NCBI GenBank assembly: GCA_029948415.1
Contig: JAJIZT010000003.1
Location: 1 to 64,000, forward strand
Length of the DNA stretch: 64,000 nt
From: Cenarchaeum symbiont of Oopsacas minuta
GTDB lineage: Archaea > Thermoproteota > Nitrososphaeria > Nitrososphaerales > Nitrosopumilaceae
Direction of reading: 5' to 3'
The translations under genes and the position numbers were made by a program. The notes under the pieces were generated by a model. It worked only from the letters and a program-made list of their open reading frames with translations, ran no database searches and was not told where the DNA came from. This document shows positions 18,295 through 26,420 of this stretch, piece after piece. Position 1 is the stretch's first letter. Every line of letters starts with the position of its first letter.

Positions 18295-18683
18295 CTCCAT
18301 TCACATGAATTCGATGGTGTGATCTCTATTATACAGTCAGTATCATCTAGTAGCTCTTGTGCTCTCTTTGATTCCATACTGTCAAAATATAGTAATAATA
18401 TGGATTCTGCAATCTTGGCAACCTCAGAACCGGTTATGATCTTTGCTATTCCACGCCCCGTATGACACATAATATCTGGAGAGCGTACTCCTTTGTCTAT
18501 ACAGTATGCAACTAGTTTGTTGGCGCTCACGTTGCGAGCTTTTACTGTCTTTGTATTGGTTCCAATTTGGAATTTTTTACCATCGTACAAATACCAAACT
18601 GGTACCACATGTGGAACTCCATTACTGTTGACTGTGGCAAGCCTCATTATTTTTTGTTCGCGCAAAAATTTATCGCTGTTCAT
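18288..18683 (-). CDS. PPOX-class flavin/F420-dependent oxidoreductase
   Basis: A 131-residue split-barrel protein. MRLATVNSNGVPHVVPVWYL at 13-32 and KFQIGTNTKTVKARNVSANK are characteristic of the pyridoxamine-phosphate-oxidase-like family, where these strands bind FMN or F420. It sits close to the F420 reductase gene (18905-19576), which favours F420 use. It overlaps the start region of the small membrane protein upstream by 14 bases, so the two are coupled. Substrate unknown. Confidence 0.78.
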   Translation of the reverse strand: MNSDKFLREQKIMRLATVNSNGVPHVVPVWYLYDGKKFQIGTNTKTVKARNVSANKLVAYCIDKGVRSPDIMCHTGRGIAKIITGSEVAKIAESILLLYFDSMESKRAQELLDDTDCIIEITPSNSCEWSY

Positions 18684-18903
18684 TGGTATCTCTCATCCCA
18701 ATGGCAATTAAAATCACACCAAATCCAAGCATGGCTATAGAAACTTTTTCATTTGTAAACTCGGAATTTAAAATAAAATCAAATACAAAATCTGGTGTCC
18801 ATATCAATATCTGACGTACTAGTACTATTGTTCCAGATACTATGAACAATAATCCCATTGCAGTATGCCAGTTTTTTCCACGGCGCCTAAATTCATAGCT
18901 CAT
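18670..18903 (-). CDS. Small two-TM membrane protein
   Basis: A 77-residue protein with a basic N-terminus (YEFRRRGKNWH) and two hydrophobic segments at about 16-34 and 54-70. No known family. It lies between npdG (one base away) and the PPOX gene (14-base overlap) on the same strand, so the three are likely one transcript; a role near F420 redox chemistry is only suggested by this arrangement. Confidence 0.65.
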   Translation of the reverse strand: MSYEFRRRGKNWHTAMGLLFIVSGTIVLVRQILIWTPDFVFDFILNSEFTNEKVSIAMLGFGVILIAIGMRDTNEQR

Positions 18904-18904
18904 G

Positions 18905-19576
18905 TTAGACTATTTTTATCCCAGGATTTTTCAGCTTGTTTTTAATCATAACATTCAACAATAAAGGTGTGGCCATCTCTGCCATATATGCTAGTGTACT
19001 AGAACCAAGATACAAGGCACGCAATCCGTTTATTTGAGATATGAGAGTGTTTACAGTTTTAACTGCATTTGCATCATCCCCGCACACAAATATGTCATAA
19101 TCTAGATCCCTGTTGGGATCTGCAAGTTTCTTTTCTGATATTACATGAAATGCTGAGACTAGTAGAGCAGGATTCTTCATATGCGATGCAACCATTTGGT
19201 GGGCGAATTTTTTATCTTCCTTTAAAGGAATAAATTCAAAACCCACGTCGGTCTTTGTCATTGGTACTATGGGACTTATCACGATACATTCTTCTCTTGT
19301 CTTTGAGAAAAGGCTAGGACATATCGTATCGATGTTTTCATATGGTATGGACAAAACAAGCACGTCACTTTGTTCTGCCACATCGTCGTTGGAATGACCA
19401 GATATGCTTCCGTTAATCGTTCCATAGGCTTTCTTTGCACCATCTTCATATTCTTTAGCCGATGTAATGGCTCTATCTGCATCTCTTGAACCTATCAAAA
19501 TATTATTCTCTTTGCACCATCTTGTGGCAAAACCTTTTCCCATTCCGCCAGTTCCTCCAATAATGCCAATCTTCAT
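18905..19576 (-). CDS. npdG: NADPH:F420 oxidoreductase-like protein
   Basis: A 223-residue protein when started at the ATG ending at 19576; that start places the nucleotide-binding motif MKIGIIGGTGGMGKGFATRW at the very N-terminus, as in F420-dependent NADP reductases. A longer open frame upstream is ignored. GSRDADRAI near 30 is the NADP 2'-phosphate loop, and LVLSIPYENID follows. It transfers hydride between NADPH and reduced coenzyme F420. It heads a probable operon with a small membrane protein and a PPOX gene. It is divergent from the histidine phosphatase gene with only 52 bases between, a shared promoter region. Confidence 0.82.
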   Translation of the reverse strand: MKIGIIGGTGGMGKGFATRWCKENNILIGSRDADRAITSAKEYEDGAKKAYGTINGSISGHSNDDVAEQSDVLVLSIPYENIDTICPSLFSKTREECIVISPIVPMTKTDVGFEFIPLKEDKKFAHQMVASHMKNPALLVSAFHVISEKKLADPNRDLDYDIFVCGDDANAVKTVNTLISQINGLRALYLGSSTLAYMAEMATPLLLNVMIKNKLKNPGIKIV

Positions 19577-19628
19577 TGAATATTTGCGCCCAATCTTATT
19601 ATTATTCGTATACAAGGTTGTGATATTG

Positions 19629-20252
19629 ATGAATTCTATCATTTTTTTAAGGCACGGACAAGCAGAGAATAATACAAAACGAATGCTTACAGGACGTACC
19701 AAAGGTGTCGCGCTTACACAACAAGGTATAAAACAAGCACACGAGTGTGCCCATCTTCTAAAAGGGCATAAAATAGCACATATCTACTCTAGTCCTATGG
19801 AGAGGGCGTATGAGACTGCACGTATAACTGCAGAGCACAACAACATTCAGCTAACAGTGGACGAGAGACTCACAGAGTTGGATATGGGATCATTTACAGG
19901 ATCAAAATACGATGATATAATGACAAAACATGGTAACGTATTTCTAAAATTTTATAAAAACGATCCAGGGATATCAAAGTACGACGTAGAGACCCTTGAT
20001 CATCTAAGAGAACGTATTTTGGATATGGTGGACTATGTTAGAAACAAACATCCTGGTGAATCTGTCGTTTTGGCAACGCATATGGATCCGATAAAAGTAG
20101 CAATCTCGCATGCAATGAATCTTGATGCTGAATCCATACACGATTTTGTCGTAGCCAATGCCTCACTTACGATTTTAGGTATAGATGATCAAAACGTTTG
20201 GATTCGAGCCATCAATCTGATGCCAATCTCACGCTTTGACTCTCAATTCTAG
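19629..20252 (+). CDS. Histidine phosphatase / phosphoglycerate-mutase-like protein
   Basis: A 207-residue protein starting at 19629, where the catalytic motif IIFLRHGQAENN sits at the N-terminus with His9 as the phospho-acceptor. The second conserved part is YSSPMERAYETA near 55, the acid is in LTELDMGSFTG near 82, and the second histidine is in VLATHMDPIKVAI near 150. This is the complete branch of the superfamily. Substrate cannot be told from sequence: a sugar phosphatase or cofactor-independent role is possible. A longer frame upstream overlaps npdG and is not used. Confidence 0.8.
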   Translation: MNSIIFLRHGQAENNTKRMLTGRTKGVALTQQGIKQAHECAHLLKGHKIAHIYSSPMERAYETARITAEHNNIQLTVDERLTELDMGSFTGSKYDDIMTKHGNVFLKFYKNDPGISKYDVETLDHLRERILDMVDYVRNKHPGESVVLATHMDPIKVAISHAMNLDAESIHDFVVANASLTILGIDDQNVWIRAINLMPISRFDSQF

Positions 20253-20282
20253 AGAGAATGTATTCGTATATGATAAACAAAA

Positions 20283-20317
20283 TTTAGCCTAGGGTAAAAA
20301 AGTTAGCCTTGGCTAAA
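20283..20317 (+). promoter_or_regulatory. Tandem palindromic operator-like sites before the MCO-ZIP operon
   Basis: Two 14-base palindromic sites, TTAGCCTAGGGTAA at 20284-20297 and TTAGCCTTGGCTAA at 20303-20316, 19 bases centre to centre. Each has the TTAGSC half-site seen in operators of DtxR/IdeR/MntR-type metalloregulators. A TATA-like TTTTTAAATA follows at 20317-20326. The position, just before a copper oxidase and a ZIP transporter, fits metal-responsive control. Confidence 0.65.
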
Positions 20318-20327
20318 TTTTTAAATA

Positions 20328-21392
20328 ATGGCTCATAAACCATGCAATATGTATAATTCACGATCAAACAAGATGATTCTTTCACTTGTGGTAATAGGTG
20401 CAATAATTATGGTACTTGCGTTTGTACCAATGTCCACTATAGGCCAACAGAGCGAGCAGACATTTACAACTCATTCTGGTGCTGTGATCAAAACCTCAGG
20501 TCAAGTACTTGATCCATTATATACTGAATCTACTCTAGAGTTTGATCCGATGGAATTTTTGCGTAATTTTGAATATGGAACAGTAACGCATCTAAAAGAT
20601 GGTACAACGTTACGGGAATTTACCATCGTAGCAGACGATGATCATATAATGGAGATATCTCCTGGTATCTTTTACAACGTTTGGACATTCAACGGCACTG
20701 TACCAGGTCCTACAATTCGTGCCACCGAAGGAGATCTAGTGAGAATTCATTTCATAAATAATGGTTCAAAACCGCACACGATGCATTTTCATGGAATACA
20801 TGCAGCCGAGTTTGATGGTGTCTTTGAATCTGTAGGTCCTGGAGGACAATTTGTCTATGAATGGATCGCAGACCCAGTAGGAGTGCATCCATATCATTGT
20901 CATATAATGCCACTAGAAGAGCATATTTCACACGGTCTGTACGGTGTATACATTGTAGATCCAAAGGAGCCAAGACCTCTTGCAGATGAGATGGTAATGG
21001 TGCTGAACGGATTTGACACAGACTTTGATACAGAGAACAATCTCTATGCTGCAAATACGATACCATTTTACTATCAACACCATCCAATACGGATAGAGAC
21101 CAAAGATCTCATACGCATATACGTGGTAAATATGGTAGAGTTTGATGCGATAAACAATTTTCACCTGCATGGCAATCTGTATCATTATTATCCAACTGGA
21201 ACTGATACAGTTCCATCGTTTTATACAGACATGATAACACTATCGCAGACCGAACGAGGAATAATGGAGTTTGTCTACAATTATCCAGGAAAGTACGTAT
21301 TTCATGCACACAAGACAGAGTTTTCTGAGAAAGGTTGGGTAGGCATGTTTGCTGTATCCGATAGTAGAGGATCCGAAGAGTATGAGAGCTAG
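20328..21392 (+). CDS. Two-domain multicopper oxidase
   Basis: A 354-residue exported oxidase with an N-terminal signal/anchor (ILSLVVIGAIIMVLAFVP at about 17-34). Two cupredoxin domains carry the copper ligands: HTMHFHGIH near 145, VHPYHCHIMPLEEHISHG near 187, NNFHLHGNLYHYYP near 282, and KYVFHAHKTEFSEKGWVGMF near 327. The HCH triad plus HxH pairs define type 1 and trinuclear copper sites of small laccase-like enzymes common in ammonia-oxidising archaea. The start is uncertain: the TATA-like box ends at 20326, so M8 (20349) or M16 (20373) may be the real start. The ZIP gene overlaps its last codons by eight bases. Confidence 0.88.
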   Translation: MAHKPCNMYNSRSNKMILSLVVIGAIIMVLAFVPMSTIGQQSEQTFTTHSGAVIKTSGQVLDPLYTESTLEFDPMEFLRNFEYGTVTHLKDGTTLREFTIVADDDHIMEISPGIFYNVWTFNGTVPGPTIRATEGDLVRIHFINNGSKPHTMHFHGIHAAEFDGVFESVGPGGQFVYEWIADPVGVHPYHCHIMPLEEHISHGLYGVYIVDPKEPRPLADEMVMVLNGFDTDFDTENNLYAANTIPFYYQHHPIRIETKDLIRIYVVNMVEFDAINNFHLHGNLYHYYPTGTDTVPSFYTDMITLSQTERGIMEFVYNYPGKYVFHAHKTEFSEKGWVGMFAVSDSRGSEEYES

Positions 21393-22548
21393 CTGGCAAG
21401 GGATAATTGCGACTATTGTTCCAGTCGTGGCAATAGCTATTATGACATTTTGGCTTGCTGGATCTGGCTCACAAACCATAGATGAGATCTTACCCCAGAG
21501 ACTGCCAGAGGTAACAATAGAGCAAGTATCTTTTAAAGACTCACAGATCCTACTAGATATACGAAATACTGGTCTTGTAGATGTTGAGATTGCTATGGCT
21601 GATGTAAACGATAGAATACAGCCTGCTGCAGTAGAGCCAGATGGACAACTAGGAAGATTCGAGAGCGCCGTTGTGCGTATTCCATTTGAATGGAATGAGG
21701 CAGAACCATATTCTGTGGGAGTTACCATAAAAGACGGAACAAGGTTTACGCGAGACATAAAAGCTGCTGCTCCAGTTCCAGAGCGCGGAGCTGACCTTGT
21801 GGGAGCACTTGTAATAATTGGCGCATATGTGGGAGTTATTCCAGTAATGGTGGGACTCTTGTGGTCGCCGTTCATACGCAATGCCAGTTTTAGCCGTTAT
21901 GCATTTTTTTTATCTCTTACAGCCGGCATGCTGTTCTTTATTGGAATCGACTCTCTGCTTGCAGCATTGGAGACTGCTACAGAAAATCTCTCAGATAGCT
22001 TTGATGGACAGATGCTTGTAGCTACAATCGCGACAATCTCGTTTTTGGGGCTATATTATGCCGAACGCAAACTCGCTGGAACAGCAAAGATCTCTGGACC
22101 GCTGGCAGCAGGAGTTGCTATCTCTACTGGTATTGGATTACACAATCTAGGAGAAGGACTTGCAATAGGGGCAGCAATCGGACTTGGACAGGCTGCACTT
22201 GGAGCGTTTCTCATAGTGGGATTTGCACTGCATAATACAACAGAAGGCGTGGCAATTGCATCTTCTCAGGCTAGAGCGCATACATCCATTATTAGACTTG
22301 CAGCACTAGGTGCTATAGCTGGCGTACCTGCAATATTTGGAACGTTGATGGGAGGTCTTGCATACTCGCCACTAGCAGCTGTCATCTTTTTGTCAATAGC
22401 TGGAGGGGCAGTATTTCAAGTAATATTGCTTGTACTACAGATGTTACGTACTCAAAACTCTAACAAATGGCCAAAAGGATTTGTGTTACCTGCAGGTATT
22501 GCATCTGGCATGATTATAATGTACTTGACAGGTTTGATTGTTGGATAG
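21385..22548 (+). CDS. ZIP-family metal transporter with N-terminal extension
   Basis: A 387-residue membrane protein, started at the ATG overlapping the end of the oxidase gene. Residues about 7-27 form a first TM helix, followed by an extracytoplasmic beta domain of about 100 residues (VTIEQVSFKDSQILLDIRNT onward) not usual in ZIPs. The rest holds at least seven TM helices with the metal-binding signature HNLGEGLAIGAAIGLG and a second conserved segment FALHNTTEGVAIAS. ZIP proteins move zinc, iron or other divalent metals into the cytosol. Operon with a copper enzyme and the two operator-like sites suggests the metal is copper or is regulated with it. Confidence 0.87.
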   Translation, partial: RASWQGIIATIVPVVAIAIMTFWLAGSGSQTIDEILPQRLPEVTIEQVSFKDSQILLDIRNTGLVDVEIAMADVNDRIQPAAVEPDGQLGRFESAVVRIPFEWNEAEPYSVGVTIKDGTRFTRDIKAAAPVPERGADLVGALVIIGAYVGVIPVMVGLLWSPFIRNASFSRYAFFLSLTAGMLFFIGIDSLLAALETATENLSDSFDGQMLVATIATISFLGLYYAERKLAGTAKISGPLAAGVAISTGIGLHNLGEGLAIGAAIGLGQAALGAFLIVGFALHNTTEGVAIASSQARAHTSIIRLAALGAIAGVPAIFGTLMGGLAYSPLAAVIFLSIAGGAVFQVILLVLQMLRTQNSNKWPKGFVLPAGIASGMIIMYLTGLIVG

Positions 22549-22620
22549 TGTAATTTTTTCCCTGACAATTCTCACATATTCAAAGGGTTGTGAATTTACT
22601 ACAATTATTACAGATCTCAT

Positions 22621-23291
22621 ATGGGAATAGGAGACAAGACACCATATGACAAGGTAGGTAAAGTGGAAGATGCATACAAAATACATCAATATGAAAAAGA
22701 ATGGTTAGACATGGTTGGTCTACTGGTGAAATTTATCACACGGATACATCAGTAGACCTGGTATGAAAGGTACTCTGGATATTCTACTGGAGTTGCAATA
22801 AATGGTCAACGTACATGGTTGGATGCAAAAAAGGTCTAGTTCTAGGCGTGATTGTCGCAAACTACACATTGTGAGAGCAAAAAATGGTATAATTGTATCA
22901 CATATGGTTACTGGTAAAAGACGTCATAATGCACCTGTATTTGAACAAATGTGTAAAAAAATACCACAAGGTTCAGGCTATGTGATACTTGATGCAGCAT
23001 ATCTTTCACATATTATATGCACACTCATCGAAGATATGGGACGTATTCCTGTAATAATGCCAAAAAAAATATTCGTGTAAAAGGATTTGATGTAATGGGT
23101 CTGATGGCATCGTGATGATTTACAAGGATTCTTGAAAATATATCGCAAACGTAGTAATGTAGAATCTACGTTTTCATTTATGAAAAGAAGACTATCTAGT
23201 ATCTTGAGTGCACACAAGCTTGATACACAGAAAATTGAATTGAGCTTTTTCGTCTTGTGTCATAATATTCACGTATTGGCAACGATCTAAC
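22621..23291 (+). pseudogene. Degenerate IS4/IS5-type transposase
   Basis: Pieces of a DDE transposase in several frames. The longest open piece (22802-23080) reads RRDCRKLHIVRAKNGIIVSH, then GKRRHNAPVFEQM and VILDAAYLSH with the second catalytic Asp. The last piece (about 23110-23280, other frame) reads RKRSNVESTFSFMKRRLSS with the catalytic Glu. An N-terminal 44-codon piece starts at 22621. Stops and frameshifts make it nonfunctional. No terminal repeats were identified. Confidence 0.75.
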
Positions 23292-23562
23292 TCTAGTAAC
23301 AGATATTGGATTCATCTCTCTAGCCTTGACTATGCTCAAAAATCTAGATTTATGCATTCTGTTGGTTTGAGTGATTTTGATATCGCTAATTTGGATGGGA
23401 TTGTCGATAAATGTGTTGGAATTATTGGTGAATTCTCGTATTCATGGACAGAGCCACAATTACGCACAAAATTATAGCGTAGGTAACCTAGTACTAATAT
23501 TATGTTTTTGGTTGCGGATTTTCAACGTAAACTACTTTAAGGGCAATATGATACTTTATAGT
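23292..23562 (+). other. Accessory remnant between transposase and HicB-like gene
   Basis: No intact gene. A frame ending at 23477 reads HSVGLSDFDIANLDGIVDK and ends in TEPQLRTKL; it looks like genuine former coding sequence of unknown family, cut at its 5' end. Codon usage is AT-rich compared with nearby housekeeping genes. Confidence 0.3.
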
Positions 23563-23787
23563 ATGACAAAAGGATCACGAATCTCTGAAGAACTGCATAT
23601 GCTTAAAAAATCACATGATGGTTATTGTACTGGTAAATGTTATGAACATCCAGAGATTCTGGTATTTGGAAAAACCGATAATGAATTAAATGAAAATTTT
23701 CGTAAGTGTGCTAAAGCATATTTAAAAAAATATCCTGATTCAACATCTGAAAAGAGAGAGGTAATAAAATTTGAGGGGTTGGATTGA
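23563..23787 (+). CDS. HicB-like antitoxin
   Basis: A 74-residue protein. The centre (KCYEHPEILVFGKTDNELNE followed by NFRKCAKAYLKKYP) has the order of a HicB domain: a beta strand with an ExPE/ExPG-like turn, the GxTxxEAxxN-type helix start, and an amphipathic helix. HicB neutralises HicA mRNA interferases. The start at 23563 is chosen from the domain; an ATG at 23548 and a longer frame exist. It overlaps the HicA-like gene downstream by 17 bases. No C-terminal DNA-binding domain is present. Confidence 0.55.
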   Translation: MTKGSRISEELHMLKKSHDGYCTGKCYEHPEILVFGKTDNELNENFRKCAKAYLKKYPDSTSEKREVIKFEGLD

Positions 23788-23959
23788 GTGGCAATTAGTA
23801 AAATCCCTGTTGGAATCTTCGACTTGCGAAATAACTGATTCAGATGATGGCACTAGACATATTTTTAACCCTATAACTAAAAAAGCTATAATTATTCCGG
23901 CACAAGATTCAATTCCATATGAACATTTTAAAGATATAATGAAGCAACTAGATATGTAA
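23771..23959 (+). CDS. HicA-like toxin, short
   Basis: A 62-residue ORF from TTG. The segment RHIFNPITKKAIIIPA followed by EHFKDIMKQLDM resembles the double-stranded RNA-binding fold of HicA, where the motif is G-S-H-x-x-F..P....+.(V/I)P.H....L..G.L..IL+Q. The catalytic His is represented by RH in GTRHIF. The N-terminal helix is short, so it could be truncated. Its antitoxin precedes it, the reverse of the most common hicAB order. Function is inferred from the pair. Confidence 0.5.
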   Translation: MRGWIEWQLVKSLLESSTCEITDSDDGTRHIFNPITKKAIIIPAQDSIPYEHFKDIMKQLDM

Positions 23960-24075
23960 TAATGTCTCATCAAAAGCCCTTAAACTTTATAATCCAAAGA
24001 AGATCACTATTCACGGTTCTGTTTAATCTCCAAGTGCTAAATTTAGTGTTAAGGGTTGGGGGATTAACCATATGA

Positions 24076-25117
24076 TATGAGGTCAGCTCATGACTAACAA
24101 ATTAGTCAATAATGCACGATCATATATACCGCAGATCATAAGTTCGTTAAAAAATCCTCCATCTTTGGTTTAAAATAATCAGTAACGTTATTAGGTAGTT
24201 TCTTTGTTCTCAGATATTTCATGAAATTACTTCTCTTATCCTCTAGTTGTGGATAGTACTCTGAATGATCCATAGCCTGCTTGGCAACAAACCAGATTGT
24301 CTCCATGATGTTGTGTTGTGGTGATGCTTTTGGAAGATATTCGATTCGAATTTTGTCTTGATTTTCCTGCACATATCTTTCAAGATCTTTTGTTCTGTGT
24401 TGACTGGCTCTGTCAGCAATTATCATTATGCGACCGTATTTTGCAACTGCATCTTTTACGTATCGTAGAAATGTTGGACCATCAAATTTATCATACGATC
24501 TAAAGAATCGCTCGCCGGAAATTGAGATCATTCCGTATGCTATGAATTTTCTATGATCGCCCTTCCATCGATAGATGGGGCGCTCATCCTCGTTGCACCA
24601 GTATTTTTTGATCATCTTTCCATCGCTGTTGACTATGCTCTCATCCTGGACGAAAATTTTTGTCCTCTTTGACATTTCGTGCGTAATTATCTGCGTTATG
24701 CTCCTATACCATGTATAGCATTCATCGTATGATGTAGGCGCTGGCGTGTATTTTTTGTGGAACTTTTGCCTCTAGTTTCCATCCACGCATAATTCTGTAA
24801 ACATGTGTAATATGGTATGTAATTCCGGTTTTATTTTTAATATATTCGTGTACCTGCTTTGAAAGTATCATGGTTTCCTGTTTCTGTAAATGTTTTTTCC
24901 ATCTGCATCAATGGTGTGTGAGCACACCAAAGGTGGACGACCGGAGCAGAACCTTTCCTCCAGGCCTTTGAGTCCGTATTTTTGATATCGATCGTGCCAT
25001 TTGTATACAAACTGGTACGTTCGGAACATAAAAGCTGCCGTCTCTGTCATGTCCAGACCACGTATCTACATCAAACACATGGCATGCAATCGTGCTATCA
25101 TGGGATGTGACCTCATA
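24076..25117 (-). mobile_element. IS630-type insertion sequence with TATGAGGTCA ends
   Basis: A 1,042 bp element bounded by inverted repeats: left TATGAGGTCAGCTCATGA and, on the opposite strand at the right end, TATGAGGTCACATCCCATGA. The outer TA steps fit TA target duplication, the hallmark of IS630/Tc1-mariner elements. It contains a broken transposase gene read leftwards. A hairpin TGACTAA/TTAGTCA just inside the left end (24091-24108) may terminate that gene. Both ends match the four MITE copies in this window, and its left end is repeated alone at 26338-26387. Confidence 0.88.
24136..25101 (-). pseudogene. IS630-family transposase, broken by a stop and frameshifts
   Basis: Read leftwards from an ATG at 25099-25101. 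After about 11 codons there is an in-frame TAG; reading on gives the helix-turn-helix part (TYQFVYKWHDRYQKYGLKGL, then CSGRPPLV). The frame shifts near 24865 and again near 24743. The winged-helix piece GITYHITHVYRIMRGWKLE is followed by the catalytic domain: FVQDES (first Asp), IMIIADRASQHRT (second Asp) and EYLPKASPQHNIMETIW (Glu). The DDE core (24136-24675) is itself open, so decay is recent. Any transposition would need another copy in trans. Confidence 0.88.
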
Positions 25118-25162
25118 CAAATTTCACGTATTCATATTTATAATCTAGTATGAGTATATATC

Positions 25163-25720
25163 ATGATGAGTACCATTATGAAGAATCCAACTATACGAAC
25201 TGATACCATATCTTTATTAAATGGTAAGAATAATTGGGAAATCCTCAAATCCATATACTCTATGATTGATAGCACTGCACAATATGATTTCGCTTTAGAA
25301 AGAGAATGTAAAAAAAAAGATTTATCTTTTACAGATTTACAACGTATGGCATATCCATTTAGGCATTTTTTATCATTATTAATGTTAAAACGTATTACTG
25401 TACAAGAACTTAAAGAGGATTTAAAATCTCTTGATCATACCAATTCCGATAAATTATCTGTATTTATGAATGATGTTTATGATACCCATAAAGAACGATT
25501 AAACCGATTACTTGAAATACAGATTACATTAAACCATTCAGATAAATCTATTTTAAATGATGTGGACATTACAACATGTACCACTAAGATAAAAATAAAT
25601 AATCAAGAAGAAAATATTCCATTCGTTTTATTCGATATTGATGATAAAACATACAGATGTTCAAAAAAAGATATTGAATTTATCATTGAAAAATTAAACG
25701 ATGCAATAGCAGAGGAATAA
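25163..25720 (+). CDS. COMMD-like cytosolic protein (tentative), first gene of an IS-flanked module
   Basis: A 185-residue soluble protein, AT-rich in codon choice. Residues 1-125 are alpha-helical (DLQRMAYPFRHFLSLLMLKR, then a helix with VYDTHKERLNRLLEIQ). Residues about 130-185 read as three beta strands and a final helix (DVDITTCTTKIKI, FVLFDIDDKTYRCS, DIEFIIEKLNDAIAEE). This helical-N / beta-beta-beta-alpha-C arrangement and length match eukaryotic COMMD proteins, including the HK pair before the linker and the D-V-D at the start of the C-terminal domain. I see this by eye only; if wrong, it is a protein of unknown family. Three bases separate it from the next gene. Confidence 0.6.
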   Translation: MMSTIMKNPTIRTDTISLLNGKNNWEILKSIYSMIDSTAQYDFALERECKKKDLSFTDLQRMAYPFRHFLSLLMLKRITVQELKEDLKSLDHTNSDKLSVFMNDVYDTHKERLNRLLEIQITLNHSDKSILNDVDITTCTTKIKINNQEENIPFVLFDIDDKTYRCSKKDIEFIIEKLNDAIAEE

Positions 25721-25723
25721 GAT

Positions 25724-26113
25724 ATGAAAATAAACAAACAAGAATTATTTGATGATTATAATAAACAAATATACAAAATCCCAATCCAAGATGTGACATA
25801 TCTTAATGAAAATATGGCACATGATAAAATATATGAAGACATATTAAAAATGGTTGGATATGAATATGAATTAAGATGGCCTGAGAAACGATCATTCAAA
25901 TTAAAACGCATATTAAAAATTAACTCTAAACAAAAAACGAAAAAAATAATCCCAAAACGATCCTTGTTTGCAGTGAGTGCATGTGTATGTATAATGATTA
26001 CTGCTTCTCTGGCATTTCAATTTCCATATAATCTAATGGCAGTATTACCATTTTCAGCACCATTGTTTTTTAATAGTAAACATATTTGGGATAAAATACA
26101 TAATGAGAAATAA
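25724..26113 (+). CDS. Membrane protein of unknown function, second gene of the module
   Basis: A 129-residue protein: a charged soluble N-terminal part of about 85 residues (NKQELFDDYNKQIYKIPIQD onward, ending in a very basic KINSKQKTKKIIPKRS), then two hydrophobic segments at about 86-103 and 106-118, and a short charged tail. No recognised family. It starts three bases after the COMMD-like gene and its end overlaps the next gene by 11 bases, so the three genes form a tight operon. Confidence 0.65.
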   Translation: MKINKQELFDDYNKQIYKIPIQDVTYLNENMAHDKIYEDILKMVGYEYELRWPEKRSFKLKRILKINSKQKTKKIIPKRSLFAVSACVCIMITASLAFQFPYNLMAVLPFSAPLFFNSKHIWDKIHNEK

Positions 26114-26333
26114 TACACGGTGCACTTTTGCAACATTGGCCATAATTACTGCGTTATTTCCTATCTTAATCACTACAACATCAACTACTAACACATGGTT
26201 AGTGGGCAATGTTACAACAAGTGAAACAATCGAAAAAAAACACATCGACTTGGATTCTTTATCAATTCCATTTATAGTAGGTTCCTCAGCTTATTTCTTT
26301 TGTATTTTTACAATACCTTCTAAAAAGACATAA
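26103..26333 (+). CDS. Small two-TM membrane protein, third gene of the module
   Basis: A 76-residue protein with hydrophobic segments at about 7-25 and 54-70 joined by a Thr-rich, probably external loop. No recognised family. The 11-base overlap with the preceding gene implies co-translation. The stop lies four bases before the solo IS630 end at 26338, so the module ends precisely where mobile DNA begins. Confidence 0.6.
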   Translation: MRNNTRCTFATLAIITALFPILITTTSTTNTWLVGNVTTSETIEKKHIDLDSLSIPFIVGSSAYFFCIFTIPSKKT

Positions 26334-26337
26334 TTTG

Positions 26338-26387
26338 TATGAGGTCAGCTCATGACTAACAAATTAGTCAATAACACACGATCATAT
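26338..26387 (+). mobile_element. Solo IS630-type left end
   Basis: Fifty bases from TATGAGGTCAGCTCATGA onward, matching the left end of the element at 24076 except for two adjacent bases, and including its hairpin. The match stops at 26387. It lies in direct orientation relative to that element, so the three-gene module is bracketed by a complete copy and a stub. Confidence 0.88.
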
Positions 26388-26420
26388 TGATCCAAGTATT
26401 ATCAACAACCAATCCATTTC

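Noticed and set aside
19467-19628. N-terminal extension of the histidine phosphatase gene
   Set aside because: It would overlap the start of npdG and places 54 unrelated residues before the catalytic RHG motif; the ATG at 19629 is normal for the family.
24076-26387. Classical composite transposon
   Set aside because: The right-hand copy is only a 50-base left end in direct orientation, with no second transposase or outer end, so mobility as a unit is not supported.
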